Made by a program: the position numbers and the translations under genes
Shown here: in pieces, positions 18,821-28,415 of the stretch
Numbering within the stretch: the stretch's first letter is position 1
How the letters are laid out: every line of letters starts with the position of its first letter
Notes under the pieces: generated by a model
Told to the model about the DNA's origin: nothing
The model's input: only the letters and a program-made list of their open reading frames with translations
Database searches by the model: none
Assembly: GCF_002002725.1 (NCBI RefSeq)
Contig: NZ_MUNW01000030.1
Coordinates: 38,938-102,937, forward strand
Length of the DNA: 64,000 bases
Source of the DNA: Sinorhizobium sp. A49
GTDB taxonomy: Bacteria > Pseudomonadota > Alphaproteobacteria > Rhizobiales > Rhizobiaceae
Direction of reading: 5' to 3'

Positions 18821-19991
18821 CCCAGCGCGCATCCCGGTGATCGTGGCGGCCCTGCGCACGCCTGTTGGACGCGTGCGCGGCGTGCTCGCGGAGGTCGAAC
18901 CGGCACGGCTCGCCGCGCCCCTGATCAACCGCATCCTGACCGACGTCGGCCTCGCTGCCGATTTGATCGACGACGTCATCCTCGGCAATGCCGCCAACTG
19001 CGCCGGCAATCTCGGGCGGCTTGCAGCACTCGAAGCCGGGCTCCCGGTATCGACATCAGGCCTGACTGTCGACAGGCAATGCGGCGCCGGTCTGGAAGCC
19101 ATCATGCTTGCCGCACGCCTTATTCAGGCAGGGGCCGGACGCTTCTATCTCGCCGGCGGCACCGAAAGCGCCAGCCGCGCCCATATTCGCCTGAGGCCTC
19201 CGACGGCGCCGGACGAGGAGCCTCAACCGATCAAACGCTCGCGCATGGCGCCGGACGAGATCGGCGACCCCGACATGGGCGTTGCTGCCGAAAACGTCGC
19301 CACGGCCTGCAGCATTTCCCGCGAAAGACAGGATGCATTTGCGCTCGAGAGCCAGCGACGTGCCGTCGCCGCTCAAGGCGCAGGCCGGTTTTCGCGCGAA
19401 ATCGTGCCGATCGAAACAACAGCCGGGACCGTCGATACGGACGAATGCCCGCGCGCCAATGCGTCGCTCGAAACCTTGCAGCGGCTGAAACCCGTCTTCG
19501 TCAAGGACGGCACGGTGACGGCCGGCAATGCCTGCCCGATCAATGACGGCGCGGCGATGGTTCTGGTGACCAGCCTCGCCGAAGCGCAGCGCCTCGGCCT
19601 GTCCTTTGCGCTCGAATTCGTCGACGCGGCAACCGCCGGCGTGCATCCTGATTTGCTCGGGCTCGGCCCGGTGCCGGCGATGGACAAGCTGAAAGCGCGC
19701 AATCCCGGGCTCGATACCGACGCCGTCGACTTCATCGAGTTCAATGAGGCTTTTGCCTCGCAGGTGCTCGGCAGCCTCGACCAGCTCGGCATTTCACCGG
19801 ATAAGGTCAACATCGACGGCGGTGCCATTGCGCTTGGCCACCCCTATGGCGCCTCCGGGGCGATCCTCGTGGTCAGGCTTTTCACGCAGATGCTGGCAGT
19901 CCCACAGGAAACGCAGGCGCTGGCGATGATGGGCATCGGCGGCGGCATGGGCACCGTCGCACTTTTCCGCAGCCTGCGGACCATCGACTAG
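18795..19991 (+). CDS. Thiolase-family protein lacking the second catalytic cysteine
   Basis: A 398-residue thiolase-fold protein (acetyl-CoA acyltransferase family). The nucleophilic Cys is present in VDRQCGAGLEA (about 92), FNEAFASQVLG (about 316) carries the Asn-Glu-Ala-Phe motif, and the catalytic His is in GGAIALGHPYGASGA (about 344-358). The usual C-terminal CIGGG cysteine is replaced: the sequence reads MMGIGGGMG (about 381-389), with Gly where Cys is expected. Classical thiolase chemistry may therefore be altered. I chose the ATG at 18795. A TTG at 18783 is also in frame. It overlaps the ligase gene. Confidence 0.85.
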   Translation: MTPLSPSSDPARIPVIVAALRTPVGRVRGVLAEVEPARLAAPLINRILTDVGLAADLIDDVILGNAANCAGNLGRLAALEAGLPVSTSGLTVDRQCGAGLEAIMLAARLIQAGAGRFYLAGGTESASRAHIRLRPPTAPDEEPQPIKRSRMAPDEIGDPDMGVAAENVATACSISRERQDAFALESQRRAVAAQGAGRFSREIVPIETTAGTVDTDECPRANASLETLQRLKPVFVKDGTVTAGNACPINDGAAMVLVTSLAEAQRLGLSFALEFVDAATAGVHPDLLGLGPVPAMDKLKARNPGLDTDAVDFIEFNEAFASQVLGSLDQLGISPDKVNIDGGAIALGHPYGASGAILVVRLFTQMLAVPQETQALAMMGIGGGMGTVALFRSLRTID

Positions 19992-19996
19992 TTTTG

Positions 19997-20398
19997 TCAG
20001 AGAATGTAGCTGCCGAGCCATTCTCGGGTCGCGGCCGGAACCGGCAGCGGCGTGTGCCGCTCGCGATCGACGGCGACCCAGACGATTTCGAGCTCGGCCG
20101 CAAGCTGGCCGGCCGCCTCGACCCGCACGGCAAAGCTCACCGAGCTGCCGCCGATCTTGGCGACGGTGACGATGAAGCGCGCCGGCTCGTCATAACGCAG
20201 CCCCCGATGGAAGACGCAAGCCGAGCGGCGAACGAGATAGGCCGGCTCGTGAACGACCGACGGCCGATGCCGCCAGAGATGGGAAAGCGCTGCTTCGGCA
20301 TGGGCATAATAGGCGGCATTGTGCATGTGGCCATGCATGTCTATATCGCGAAACGGAATGCGGATTTCCGTGACGTTGTCCCTCTCCCTGCCGTCCAT
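19997..20398 (-). CDS. Hotdog-fold acyl-CoA thioesterase (4HBT type)
   Basis: A 133-residue single-domain hotdog protein. FRDIDMHGHMHNAAYYAHAEAA (about 14-35) is the 4-hydroxybenzoyl-CoA thioesterase signature with the catalytic Asp at D17 or D19. A second block, YDEPARFIVTVAKIG, follows. The ATG at 20398 has AGAGGG about 9 bases upstream. The frame is open further, but only into the coding sequence of the neighbouring gene. It is convergent with the thiolase (stops 5 bases apart) and divergent from the reductase gene. It probably hydrolyses an acyl-CoA. Confidence 0.88.
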   Translation of the reverse strand: MDGRERDNVTEIRIPFRDIDMHGHMHNAAYYAHAEAALSHLWRHRPSVVHEPAYLVRRSACVFHRGLRYDEPARFIVTVAKIGGSSVSFAVRVEAAGQLAAELEIVWVAVDRERHTPLPVPAATREWLGSYIL

Positions 20399-20414
20399 GC
20401 GAGGCCCTCTTAGA

Positions 20415-21389
20415 ATGCGCTCCACCCTCGTTAGCCAGTTCGGCGATCCGCGACAAGTGATTGCGCTCGTCGATGCCGAGCGCATCGCGCCAGGGCCCGG
20501 CGAGGTCGAGGTCGCGCTGTCCATTTCGGCGATCAATCCTTCCGATCTCATTCCCGTCACCGGCGCCTACAGTGCCCGGACCACCCTGCCCTTCGTGCCC
20601 GGCTTCGAAGGTGTCGGCACCGTTACGCGCGTGGGGGCCGGCGTTACGAGCTTGAAGCCCGGCGATCGGGTGATCCCGATCGGCGCGAGCGGCCTCTGGC
20701 AGGCGTATCTGGTGCGGCCCGCCGAATGGTGCTTCGCCGTGCCCAAGGATATCGACGACCGCCAGGCGGCCACCAGCTACGTCAATCCGCTGACGGCAAT
20801 TCGGCTGATCGAAGCGCTGAAAGCCCATTTCGGACCGATGCCCGACCGCCGGATCGGCGTGACCGCGGCGGGCTCCGCCATCGGCGGCATGTTGATGAAA
20901 CTCATCGCAGGCGAAAGTGCACACCCGGTTGGGATCGTGCGCAGCGAACGCAGCGCAGCCCGGCTTGCTCCCGACGCACCCGGCGAAGTCGTCGTCGCCG
21001 ATGACGGGCACATCCCTTCGGGCCTTGCCTTCGACGCCATTCTCGACGCGGTCGGCGGCCCGTTTGCCGGCGCCCTCATCGGCCAGACGCTTCAGCCCGG
21101 CGCCGCATTCATCCAGTATGGGGCCCTCAGCGGCGTGCCAGTGCCGATCCAGGCGATCCAGGCGCGGCCGGACGTGCGCTTTTCTTTCCTGTGGCTCAGA
21201 ACCTGGGTACACGCGGCCGGGCGCCCGGCAATTGAAGAGGTTTTTGCGCAAAGCTTTGCCGGCCTTCGCTCCGGCCTCTTTTCGAGCCGGGTTGCACAAA
21301 TCTATCCGCTCAGCCGCCTTGACGAAGCGCTGGCGCATCAGGCAGACGCCAAGCGCGACGGCAAGCTGCTCCTCGATACGCGCTGTTGA
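20415..21389 (+). CDS. MDR-superfamily oxidoreductase, 2-enoyl thioester reductase-like
   Basis: A 324-residue zinc-free medium-chain dehydrogenase/reductase. Near the N-terminus SAINPSDLIPVTGAYS (about 38-53) matches the catalytic region of 2-enoyl thioester reductases (MECR/Etr1), followed by VPGFEGVGTV and a Rossmann segment GVTAAGSAIGGMLMKL (about 153-168). The zinc ligands of alcohol dehydrogenases are absent. The start is uncertain: ATG 20415 lacks a good ribosome-binding site, and an in-frame ATG at 20397 overlaps the divergent thioesterase start codon. Its activity on enoyl-CoA is inference. Confidence 0.8.
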   Translation: MRSTLVSQFGDPRQVIALVDAERIAPGPGEVEVALSISAINPSDLIPVTGAYSARTTLPFVPGFEGVGTVTRVGAGVTSLKPGDRVIPIGASGLWQAYLVRPAEWCFAVPKDIDDRQAATSYVNPLTAIRLIEALKAHFGPMPDRRIGVTAAGSAIGGMLMKLIAGESAHPVGIVRSERSAARLAPDAPGEVVVADDGHIPSGLAFDAILDAVGGPFAGALIGQTLQPGAAFIQYGALSGVPVPIQAIQARPDVRFSFLWLRTWVHAAGRPAIEEVFAQSFAGLRSGLFSSRVAQIYPLSRLDEALAHQADAKRDGKLLLDTRC

Positions 21390-21452
21390 AAATCAGGACT
21401 TTCCCTTGGGCGTGCCATGGACCTTGGCCGGTTGCAGCACTAGTTTCGGCGC

Positions 21453-22382
<930 letters not shown>

Positions 22383-22384
22383 CC

Positions 22385-22636
22385 ATGACCACCAACACGC
22401 AACCCGACGTTTCGGCCCTCTCCTTCGAGCAAGCCGTGGAAGAACTGGAGCGTATCGTCTCGGCGCTGGAGCGCGGCGACGTCGCGCTCGACAAGTCGAT
22501 CGAAATCTATGAGCGGGGCGAGGCGCTGAAAAAGCACTGCGAGGCGCTGTTGAAGGCGGCCGAGGACCGGATCGAAAAGATCAGGCTCGACCGTGCCGGC
22601 AAGCCGCAGGGCGTGGAACCGCTCGACGCGGAGTAA
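22385..22636 (+). CDS. xseB: Exodeoxyribonuclease VII small subunit
   Basis: Regulatory small subunit of the XseAB nuclease that degrades single-stranded DNA. The 83-residue protein is the usual length and has the family core [19 protein letters not shown] (about 14-32), [14 protein letters not shown] and a predicted coiled coil. The ATG follows GAGAGGG, 2 bases after the HDAC-family stop, so the two are almost certainly co-transcribed. xseA is not in the window. Confidence 0.95.
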   Translation: MTTNTQPDVSALSFEQAVEELERIVSALERGDVALDKSIEIYERGEALKKHCEALLKAAEDRIEKIRLDRAGKPQGVEPLDAE

Positions 22637-22746
22637 CCGCGCCCGGATTGGTCAACGTCCGGAAACGCTGCGTCCTCCCCTCGCCCCTACCCGCTGCCGT
22701 GGTTCGGGGCTAGGGTCGGACCCTACGAACAACGGGAGCGTGCACC

Positions 22747-23670
22747 ATGTCCTTTTTTCCTGGCCCCGACCCGCTCGCCGGCGACAAACCCGCCTGCGAT
22801 GCCATCGAACACCTGATCATTCCGCGAACCAGCGACATCGGCGGCCTTGAGGTTCGCCGAGCACTACCGACCGCCAGGCGGCGCCTCGTCGGGCCGTTCA
22901 TCTTCTTCGACCGCATGGGCCCGGCGCTCTTGCGCGCAGGCGAGGCCATCGACGTCAGGCCGCATCCGCATATTGGCCTTTCGACCGTGACCTACCTGTT
23001 CGATGGCGAGATCAAGCATCGCGACAGCCTCGGCACCGAAATGGTCATCCGCCCCGGCGACGTGAACCTGATGACCGCCGGCCGCGGCATCGTTCACTCC
23101 GAGCGCTCACCTGAAAACCAGCGCGGCCACGAACGCTCGATTTCAGGACTGCAGACCTGGCTGGCGCTTCCCGACCACAAGGAAGAAATCGACCCGATCT
23201 TCGACCACACCGAACGACACCTGCTGCCGCAACTCAACGACGGCGGCATCGATGCCCGGGTGGTGATCGGCAGCTTCGAAGGACAGAAATCGCCGGTCTC
23301 CGTCTTCACCGACACGATCTATGTCGACCTCAACATCGCGCCCGGCAAGAGCGCGCCGTTTGCGGCCAACTGGGAAGAGCGCGCGCTCTATATCCTCTCA
23401 GGCGAAGCGATCATTGCCGGCGACCACTTCGCCGACAATCAGTTGCTGGTTTTCCGTCCGGGCGACGAAATCACCGTCACTGCCGGTCCGCTCGGCTGTC
23501 ATATCATGCTGTTCGGCGGCGCCGCACTCGGCTCGGCCCGCCACATCTGGTGGAATTTCGTGTCGTCGTCGAAGGAGCGCATCGAAAAGGCCAAGGAGGA
23601 GTGGCGCACCGGCCGCTTCGATATCGTGCCCGGCGACGAGGAGGAATTTGTGCCTCTGCCGGCCGGCTAA
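22747..23670 (+). CDS. Pirin-family protein
   Basis: A bicupin protein of 307 residues. The N-terminal cupin has the pirin metal-binding motif RPHPHIGLSTVTYLFDGEI (about 76-94) and the later His/Glu pair in RGIVHSERSPE (about 115-125). The C-terminal pirin domain contains ALYILSGEAIIAG and LLVFRPGDEITV. Some bacterial pirins act as quercetinases and others bind metabolic enzymes; the role here is unknown. It is a separate unit, 110 bases after xseB, with its own GGGAG signal. Confidence 0.9.
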   Translation: MSFFPGPDPLAGDKPACDAIEHLIIPRTSDIGGLEVRRALPTARRRLVGPFIFFDRMGPALLRAGEAIDVRPHPHIGLSTVTYLFDGEIKHRDSLGTEMVIRPGDVNLMTAGRGIVHSERSPENQRGHERSISGLQTWLALPDHKEEIDPIFDHTERHLLPQLNDGGIDARVVIGSFEGQKSPVSVFTDTIYVDLNIAPGKSAPFAANWEERALYILSGEAIIAGDHFADNQLLVFRPGDEITVTAGPLGCHIMLFGGAALGSARHIWWNFVSSSKERIEKAKEEWRTGRFDIVPGDEEEFVPLPAG

Positions 23671-23711
23671 AGGCACGGGATAACCGTGACCGCTTGCCGC
23701 TTCCAGTTGCC

Positions 23712-23756
23712 GCATGTTTCCTTAAATCGATTTCGATTCAGGGAATCATGCGGTAG
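23712..23756. repeat. Structured intergenic repeat, copy B (module 1 only)
   Basis: GCATG...CATGC encloses CCTTAAATCG / CGATTcAGGG, the same first hairpin as copies A (11861) and C (50777). The GC-rich second module is absent. It lies 41 bases after the pirin stop and may act as its transcript end, although no T tract follows. Confidence 0.6.
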
Positions 23757-23882
23757 TGTCTTGGATGACGACGCAGGAAAGCCTAATTTTGCATTCAGCA
23801 ACAATTGCGTCTAAAGAGCCGCTTTAACGGTACAACCAACTATCGCGCACCCGATCCGTGCGGTGCGCATGAGGCATGCAGC

Positions 23883-25820
23883 GTGACACAACTGCCAACC
23901 ACCCCGATGCCGGCAACACCCTTGCTCGACAAGGTGACCTTTCCCGACGATCTGAAGAAGATCGACGACAAGGATCTGCCGCAGCTTGCCGGCGAAGTTC
24001 GTGCAGAGATGATCGATGCGGTCTCGCGCACCGGCGGCCACCTCGGTGCCGGCCTGGGTGTCGTCGAATTGACGATCGCCATCCACAAGGTGTTCAACAC
24101 ACCGCACGACCGGCTGATCTTCGACGTCGGCCACCAATGCTACCCCCACAAGATCCTGACCGGCCGTCGCGACCGCATCCGCACCCTGCGCCAGGAAGGC
24201 GGTCTCTCCGGCTTTACCCGTCGCGCCGAAAGCGAATACGACCCCTTCGGTGCGGCCCACTCTTCGACGTCGATTTCCGCCGGCCTCGGCATGGCCGTTG
24301 CCGCCGACCTCGACGGCAAGAACCGCAATGTCATCGCCATCATCGGCGACGGCGCGCTTTCGGCCGGCATGGCCTATGAGGCGCTCAACAATGCCGGCGC
24401 ACTCGACGCCCGCCTGATCGTCATCCTCAACGACAACGACATGTCGATCGCCCCGCCGACTGGCGCGATGAGCGCATACCTGGCGCGCCTCGCCTCCGGC
24501 CGCACCTACATGGGCATTCGCGAAGTCGGCAAGAAGCTGACGGCCTATCTCGGCAAGACCGTCGACCGGGCGATCACCCGCGCCGTCGAACACGCGCGCG
24601 GCTACGTCACCGGCGGCACGCTGTTCGAGGAGATGGGCTTCTACCATATCGGCCCGATCGATGGTCACTCGTTCGAGCATCTGCTGCCCGTGTTGCGCAA
24701 CGTGCGCGACAACGCCAAGGGCCCGGTGCTGATCCATGTGGTGACGCAGAAGGGCAAGGGCTATCCGCCGGCCGAGGCCGCCGCCGACAAGTATCACGGC
24801 GTCAACAAGTTCGACGTCATCACCGGTGCACAGGCCAAGGCAAAGCCGAACGCGCCTGCCTACACCTCAGTCTTCGCCGAAGCGCTGACACAGGAAGCCG
24901 GTTTCGACGACAAGATCGTTGCGGTCACGGCCGCCATGCCGTCGGGCACCGGTCTCGACAAGTTCGCGCTGGCCCACCCCAAGCGCTGCTTCGACGTCGG
25001 CATTGCCGAACAGCATGCCGTGACCTTTGCGGCCGGCCTTGCCTCCGAAGGCTACAAGCCGTTTGCAGCGCTTTACTCCACCTTCCTGCAGCGCGGCTAC
25101 GACCAGGTGGTCCACGACGTGGCGATCCAGGGCTTGCCGGTGCGCTTCCCGATCGACCGTGCCGGCTTCGTCGGCGCCGATGGGCCGACCCATGCGGGCT
25201 CCTTCGACACCACCTATCTCGCCACCTTGCCCGGCTTCGTCGTCATGGCGGCAGCCGACGAGGCGGAACTCAAGCACATGGTGCGCACGGCCGCAGCCTA
25301 TGATGCCGGTCCGATTTCGTTCCGCTATCCGCGCGGCGAAGGCGTGGGCGTAGAGATGCCCGAGCGCGGCCAGATTCTCGAAATCGGCAAGGGCCGTGTC
25401 GTCAAGCAAGGCTCCAAGGTGGCGCTGCTGTCCTTCGGCACGCGGCTTGCCGACTGTTTGACGGCCGCCGAGGATCTCGATGCGGCAGGCCTTTCGACGA
25501 CCGTCGCAGACGCGCGCTTTGCCAAGCCGCTCGACCATGACCTCATCCGTCAGCTTGCCCGTCATCATGAAGTGCTTGTTACCATCGAGGAAGGCGCTGT
25601 CGGCGGCTTCGCCAGCCACGTGCTGCAGTTCCTCGCCGAAGACGGCCTGCTCGACGGCGGGCTCAAGGTTCGCCCGATGGTCATGCCCGATATCTGGATG
25701 GAACAGGCCAAGCCCGAAGCAATGTACGCCGCCGCCGGCCTCGACCGCGCCGGCATCGTTTCGACCGTATTCAAGGCGCTCGGCCAGAAGCAGGACATCG
25801 GACTTGGCGCGGCTGGCTAA
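23883..25820 (+). CDS. dxs: 1-deoxy-D-xylulose-5-phosphate synthase
   Basis: First enzyme of the MEP isoprenoid pathway: pyruvate plus glyceraldehyde 3-phosphate gives DXP, with thiamine diphosphate and Mg. The 645-residue protein contains [18 protein letters not shown] (ThDP/Mg site, about 158-175), NDNDMSI, the catalytic His region [15 protein letters not shown] (about 46-60), [15 protein letters not shown] (about 370-384, with the catalytic Glu) and [14 protein letters not shown] chose the GTG at 23883 because GAGG lies 8 bases upstream and the length then equals the usual rhizobial length. It is followed by an unusual terminator at 25850-25930. Confidence 0.96.
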   Translation: MTQLPTTPMPATPLLDKVTFPDDLKKIDDKDLPQLAGEVRAEMIDAVSRTGGHLGAGLGVVELTIAIHKVFNTPHDRLIFDVGHQCYPHKILTGRRDRIRTLRQEGGLSGFTRRAESEYDPFGAAHSSTSISAGLGMAVAADLDGKNRNVIAIIGDGALSAGMAYEALNNAGALDARLIVILNDNDMSIAPPTGAMSAYLARLASGRTYMGIREVGKKLTAYLGKTVDRAITRAVEHARGYVTGGTLFEEMGFYHIGPIDGHSFEHLLPVLRNVRDNAKGPVLIHVVTQKGKGYPPAEAAADKYHGVNKFDVITGAQAKAKPNAPAYTSVFAEALTQEAGFDDKIVAVTAAMPSGTGLDKFALAHPKRCFDVGIAEQHAVTFAAGLASEGYKPFAALYSTFLQRGYDQVVHDVAIQGLPVRFPIDRAGFVGADGPTHAGSFDTTYLATLPGFVVMAAADEAELKHMVRTAAAYDAGPISFRYPRGEGVGVEMPERGQILEIGKGRVVKQGSKVALLSFGTRLADCLTAAEDLDAAGLSTTVADARFAKPLDHDLIRQLARHHEVLVTIEEGAVGGFASHVLQFLAEDGLLDGGLKVRPMVMPDIWMEQAKPEAMYAAAGLDRAGIVSTVFKALGQKQDIGLGAAG

Positions 25821-25849
25821 GCCTGCGCGATCGACTTACCGTCCTAAAT

Positions 25850-25930
25850 GCAAACGACCCCGGCTATGAACTGCCCCCCGAAAGTTGGACCTCCAACTTC
25901 GGGGGGCAGTTCAGAACCGGGGGCTTTTGC
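25850..25930 (+). terminator. dxs terminator interrupted by an inserted palindrome
   Basis: An outer stem GCAAACGACCCCGG (25850-25863) pairs imperfectly with CCGGGGGCTTTTGC (25917-25930), followed by T-rich DNA. This is a typical intrinsic terminator arm pair, but the loop holds a 47-base palindrome (25867-25913). The region also lies just beyond the stop of the convergent chemoreceptor gene, so it may stop both transcripts. Confidence 0.8.
25867..25913. repeat. 47-bp near-perfect palindrome resembling fused IS3/IS150-type ends
   Basis: The left arm is TGAACTGCCCCCC GAAAGTTGGA and the right arm is its reverse complement less one A, with almost no loop. Arms that begin with TG, have a C run and end in GTTGGA resemble the terminal inverted repeats of IS3-family (IS150 group) elements, from memory. 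It may be what remains after internal deletion, or a miniature element. No transposase is present and no target duplication is clear. Confidence 0.55.
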
Positions 25931-25954
25931 TTTCTTGTCGTGCCTCGGCGGCGA

Positions 25955-28168
25955 TCAGAATTCCTGCCAGTCGTCTTGGGCCACCGCCGCATTGCCGTGT
26001 GATATCGGGCGAGTGGCACTCGCAGCGCGCACCGGTGCCGTTGGCGCCGCCATCGTGCGCGCCATGGCGCGCAGGTCGCTTGCCGCCGTCGCGCCGTTCG
26101 TTCGACCCGGCAGGGTGAAGCGGGCAATAAGCTCGCGCAGGCGTCCGGCTTCGCTGGCCAGCTGAGCGCTGGCGGCGTTGGCCTCTTCGACCATCGCCGC
26201 ATTCTTCTGCGTCACCTGGTCCATCTGGTTGACGGCGGTGTTGACTTCGCCGAGGCCCACCGACTGTTCGCGTGCCGAAATGGCGATCGCGTCCATGTGC
26301 TGGTTGATCGTGGCGACGTGGCCACCGATCGCCTTCAGCGCCTCACCGGTATCACGCACCAGCTTGACCCCACCTTCGACCTCGACGCTGGAATTGCGGA
26401 TAAGCTCCTTGATCTCCTTGGCGGCCTTGGCCGAGCGCTGGGCAAGTTCACGCACTTCCTGGGCTACGACGGCAAAGCCCTTGCCGGCATCGCCCGCCCG
26501 CGCCGCCTCGACGCCGGCGTTGAGTGCCAGGAGATTGGTCTGGAAGGCGATCTCATCGATGACGCCGATGATGTTGGAGATCTGGCCGGAGGAACTTTCG
26601 ATCCGGCGCATCGCCTCCACGGCGCTTGCGACCACGACACCGGATTTGGCAGCGCTTGAATTTGCCTCGCCGGCCACGACGCGCGCTTCTTCGGCACGCC
26701 GGGTCGAGCTTGTAACATTGGCGGTGATCTCGTCGAGGGCCGCCGCCGTCTCTTCCAGCGAGGCAGCCTGCTGCTCCGTGCGTCGCGACAGGTCGTCCGC
26801 ACTTTCGCTGATTTCGCGCGAGCCGCCATCGATCGAGCCGCTGGAATCGGCCACCGCCGCCAGCGCATCGCCAAGCCGGGAAACAGCCGAATTCAGGTCA
26901 TGACGCAGTTGTTCGAAGTCCGGCGCAAATGGCTCGGACAATTGGAAGGCGAGATCGCCAGCCGCCAGCCGCTGAAGGCCTCCGGCAAGACCCGATGTCG
27001 CCTGGCGAAGGCGTGCCTGGGCGGCAGCTTCGGCCTCCTCCTGCAGGCGCACGCGCTCGGCATCGGCATGCGCGCGGTTTTGCGCGGCTTCCGCCTCCAG
27101 CCTCTGGTTGGCGATCGCCGCCTGCCGGAAGATTTCGACGGCGCCGGCCATCTCGCCGATTTCGTCCTTGCGGCCGGCATAGGGAATGACGGACGTTGTA
27201 TCGCCATCGGCAAGGCGCGTCATCGAACGGGTGGTGGCGACGATCGGCGCGGAAATCGTCCGTCCGACGAGGAAGACAGTTGCCGCGATTATGGCGATGG
27301 CCGCCAGGACCGCGCCGAGCGCGATTTTCTCGGCGAACTGCTGCATCGCTGCGCTCTCGGTCTCGGCCTCGGCCTTCTCGGCCTCGATCGCTGTCGCCAT
27401 CTGCTCGAAGATCGGCTCAACGGTGGAGAATGTCTCGGACATGCGCGTGCGCAACGCAGTCTCGTTTTCAGCCAGCGCGGCGTAGTCTGCAAAGGCGACG
27501 CTGTAATTCTGCAGTGCCGGTAAGATCTTGCCCTGGTTTTCCTTGCCGCCGAACGTCTCGGCCGGCAAGCTCGCGAAGGCCTTCACCTCTTCGGCATGCT
27601 TCTCGACGTATTTGTGATCGCGCCGCATGATGAAGTCCTTCTCGTGGCGGCGCATCGTCAGCATGCTCGCCTTTAATCCCTTGTCAGTAACGGCCTTCAA
27701 CGCCTCCTCAATCGAATGGACGGCGGCACGCATCGCACCCTCCTTGCCCGCTGTTGGCTCGAGGCCGAGCGTGCGATTGGCGTCGGCAACGGCAGCGAAC
27801 TCGCCGAGGTAGCGCTCATACCCCTCTGAGATCAGCTGGAGTTGCGACAGCGTCGACTGGCTGCCGAGCATAGTACCGAGAGCGGCGATCGTCTCCTTCG
27901 CCTTGGCGGCAATTTCCTGATGCGCGGCGGCATATTTCTCCTGCCGCCGCAGCAGGAAGTCCTTCTCTGCACGACGGTTCTGCAGGAACTCGCTTTCGAG
28001 CACCAGAAGCGTCCGGTCGGCGTTTCTGTGCGCCTGCACCTGCTGACGGTAACCCTCCGCGAGGTTCCGCTCCACGACAAAGATACCGACGATGGCGAGG
28101 ATGCCGGCGATTGCAATCGGCACCAGCAAGCCGATACGGTGCGTGAGTCTGAGATGGAAACGGGGCAT
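25955..28168 (-). CDS. Methyl-accepting chemotaxis protein with helical (HBM-type) sensor and CheR-binding pentapeptide
   Basis: A chemoreceptor of 737 residues. TM1 is at about 10-32. An all-helical periplasmic sensor (about 33-285) with repeated RRHEKDFIMRRD / RRAEKDFLLRRQ segments is typical of HBM-type domains. TM2 is at about 280-302, then HAMP (about 303-360), a linker, and a signalling domain with the hairpin tip [23 protein letters not shown]. The C-terminus is DWQEF, matching the x-W-x-x-F pentapeptide that tethers CheR/CheB. The ATG at 28168 follows AAGGAG. Known HBM receptors bind organic acids; the ligand here is unknown. Confidence 0.93.
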   Translation of the reverse strand: MPRFHLRLTHRIGLLVPIAIAGILAIVGIFVVERNLAEGYRQQVQAHRNADRTLLVLESEFLQNRRAEKDFLLRRQEKYAAAHQEIAAKAKETIAALGTMLGSQSTLSQLQLISEGYERYLGEFAAVADANRTLGLEPTAGKEGAMRAAVHSIEEALKAVTDKGLKASMLTMRRHEKDFIMRRDHKYVEKHAEEVKAFASLPAETFGGKENQGKILPALQNYSVAFADYAALAENETALRTRMSETFSTVEPIFEQMATAIEAEKAEAETESAAMQQFAEKIALGAVLAAIAIIAATVFLVGRTISAPIVATTRSMTRLADGDTTSVIPYAGRKDEIGEMAGAVEIFRQAAIANQRLEAEAAQNRAHADAERVRLQEEAEAAAQARLRQATSGLAGGLQRLAAGDLAFQLSEPFAPDFEQLRHDLNSAVSRLGDALAAVADSSGSIDGGSREISESADDLSRRTEQQAASLEETAAALDEITANVTSSTRRAEEARVVAGEANSSAAKSGVVVASAVEAMRRIESSSGQISNIIGVIDEIAFQTNLLALNAGVEAARAGDAGKGFAVVAQEVRELAQRSAKAAKEIKELIRNSSVEVEGGVKLVRDTGEALKAIGGHVATINQHMDAIAISAREQSVGLGEVNTAVNQMDQVTQKNAAMVEEANAASAQLASEAGRLRELIARFTLPGRTNGATAASDLRAMARTMAAPTAPVRAASATRPISHGNAAVAQDDWQEF

Positions 28169-28415
28169 GCGGAAACTCCTTGCGCCGGGAAGCGTCAGGT
28201 CGAGGGATGATCAGATGTGTCGGGATGTCCGGGTCGGAACGGAGATCCTGCATCATGCAGGCTGCGACATCAGCCGAAAGTGCCACCCATCATTTAAGGA
28301 GACGTGAATATTAGGCTATGGCATTAGTTTTTTGTCACCATGTCTTCGCGCCGCGCAGCCTGCTCTACAGCGAGGGGGGCTTGCCATAAGGCCGGCAACC
28401 CTCCATGAGAAACAC

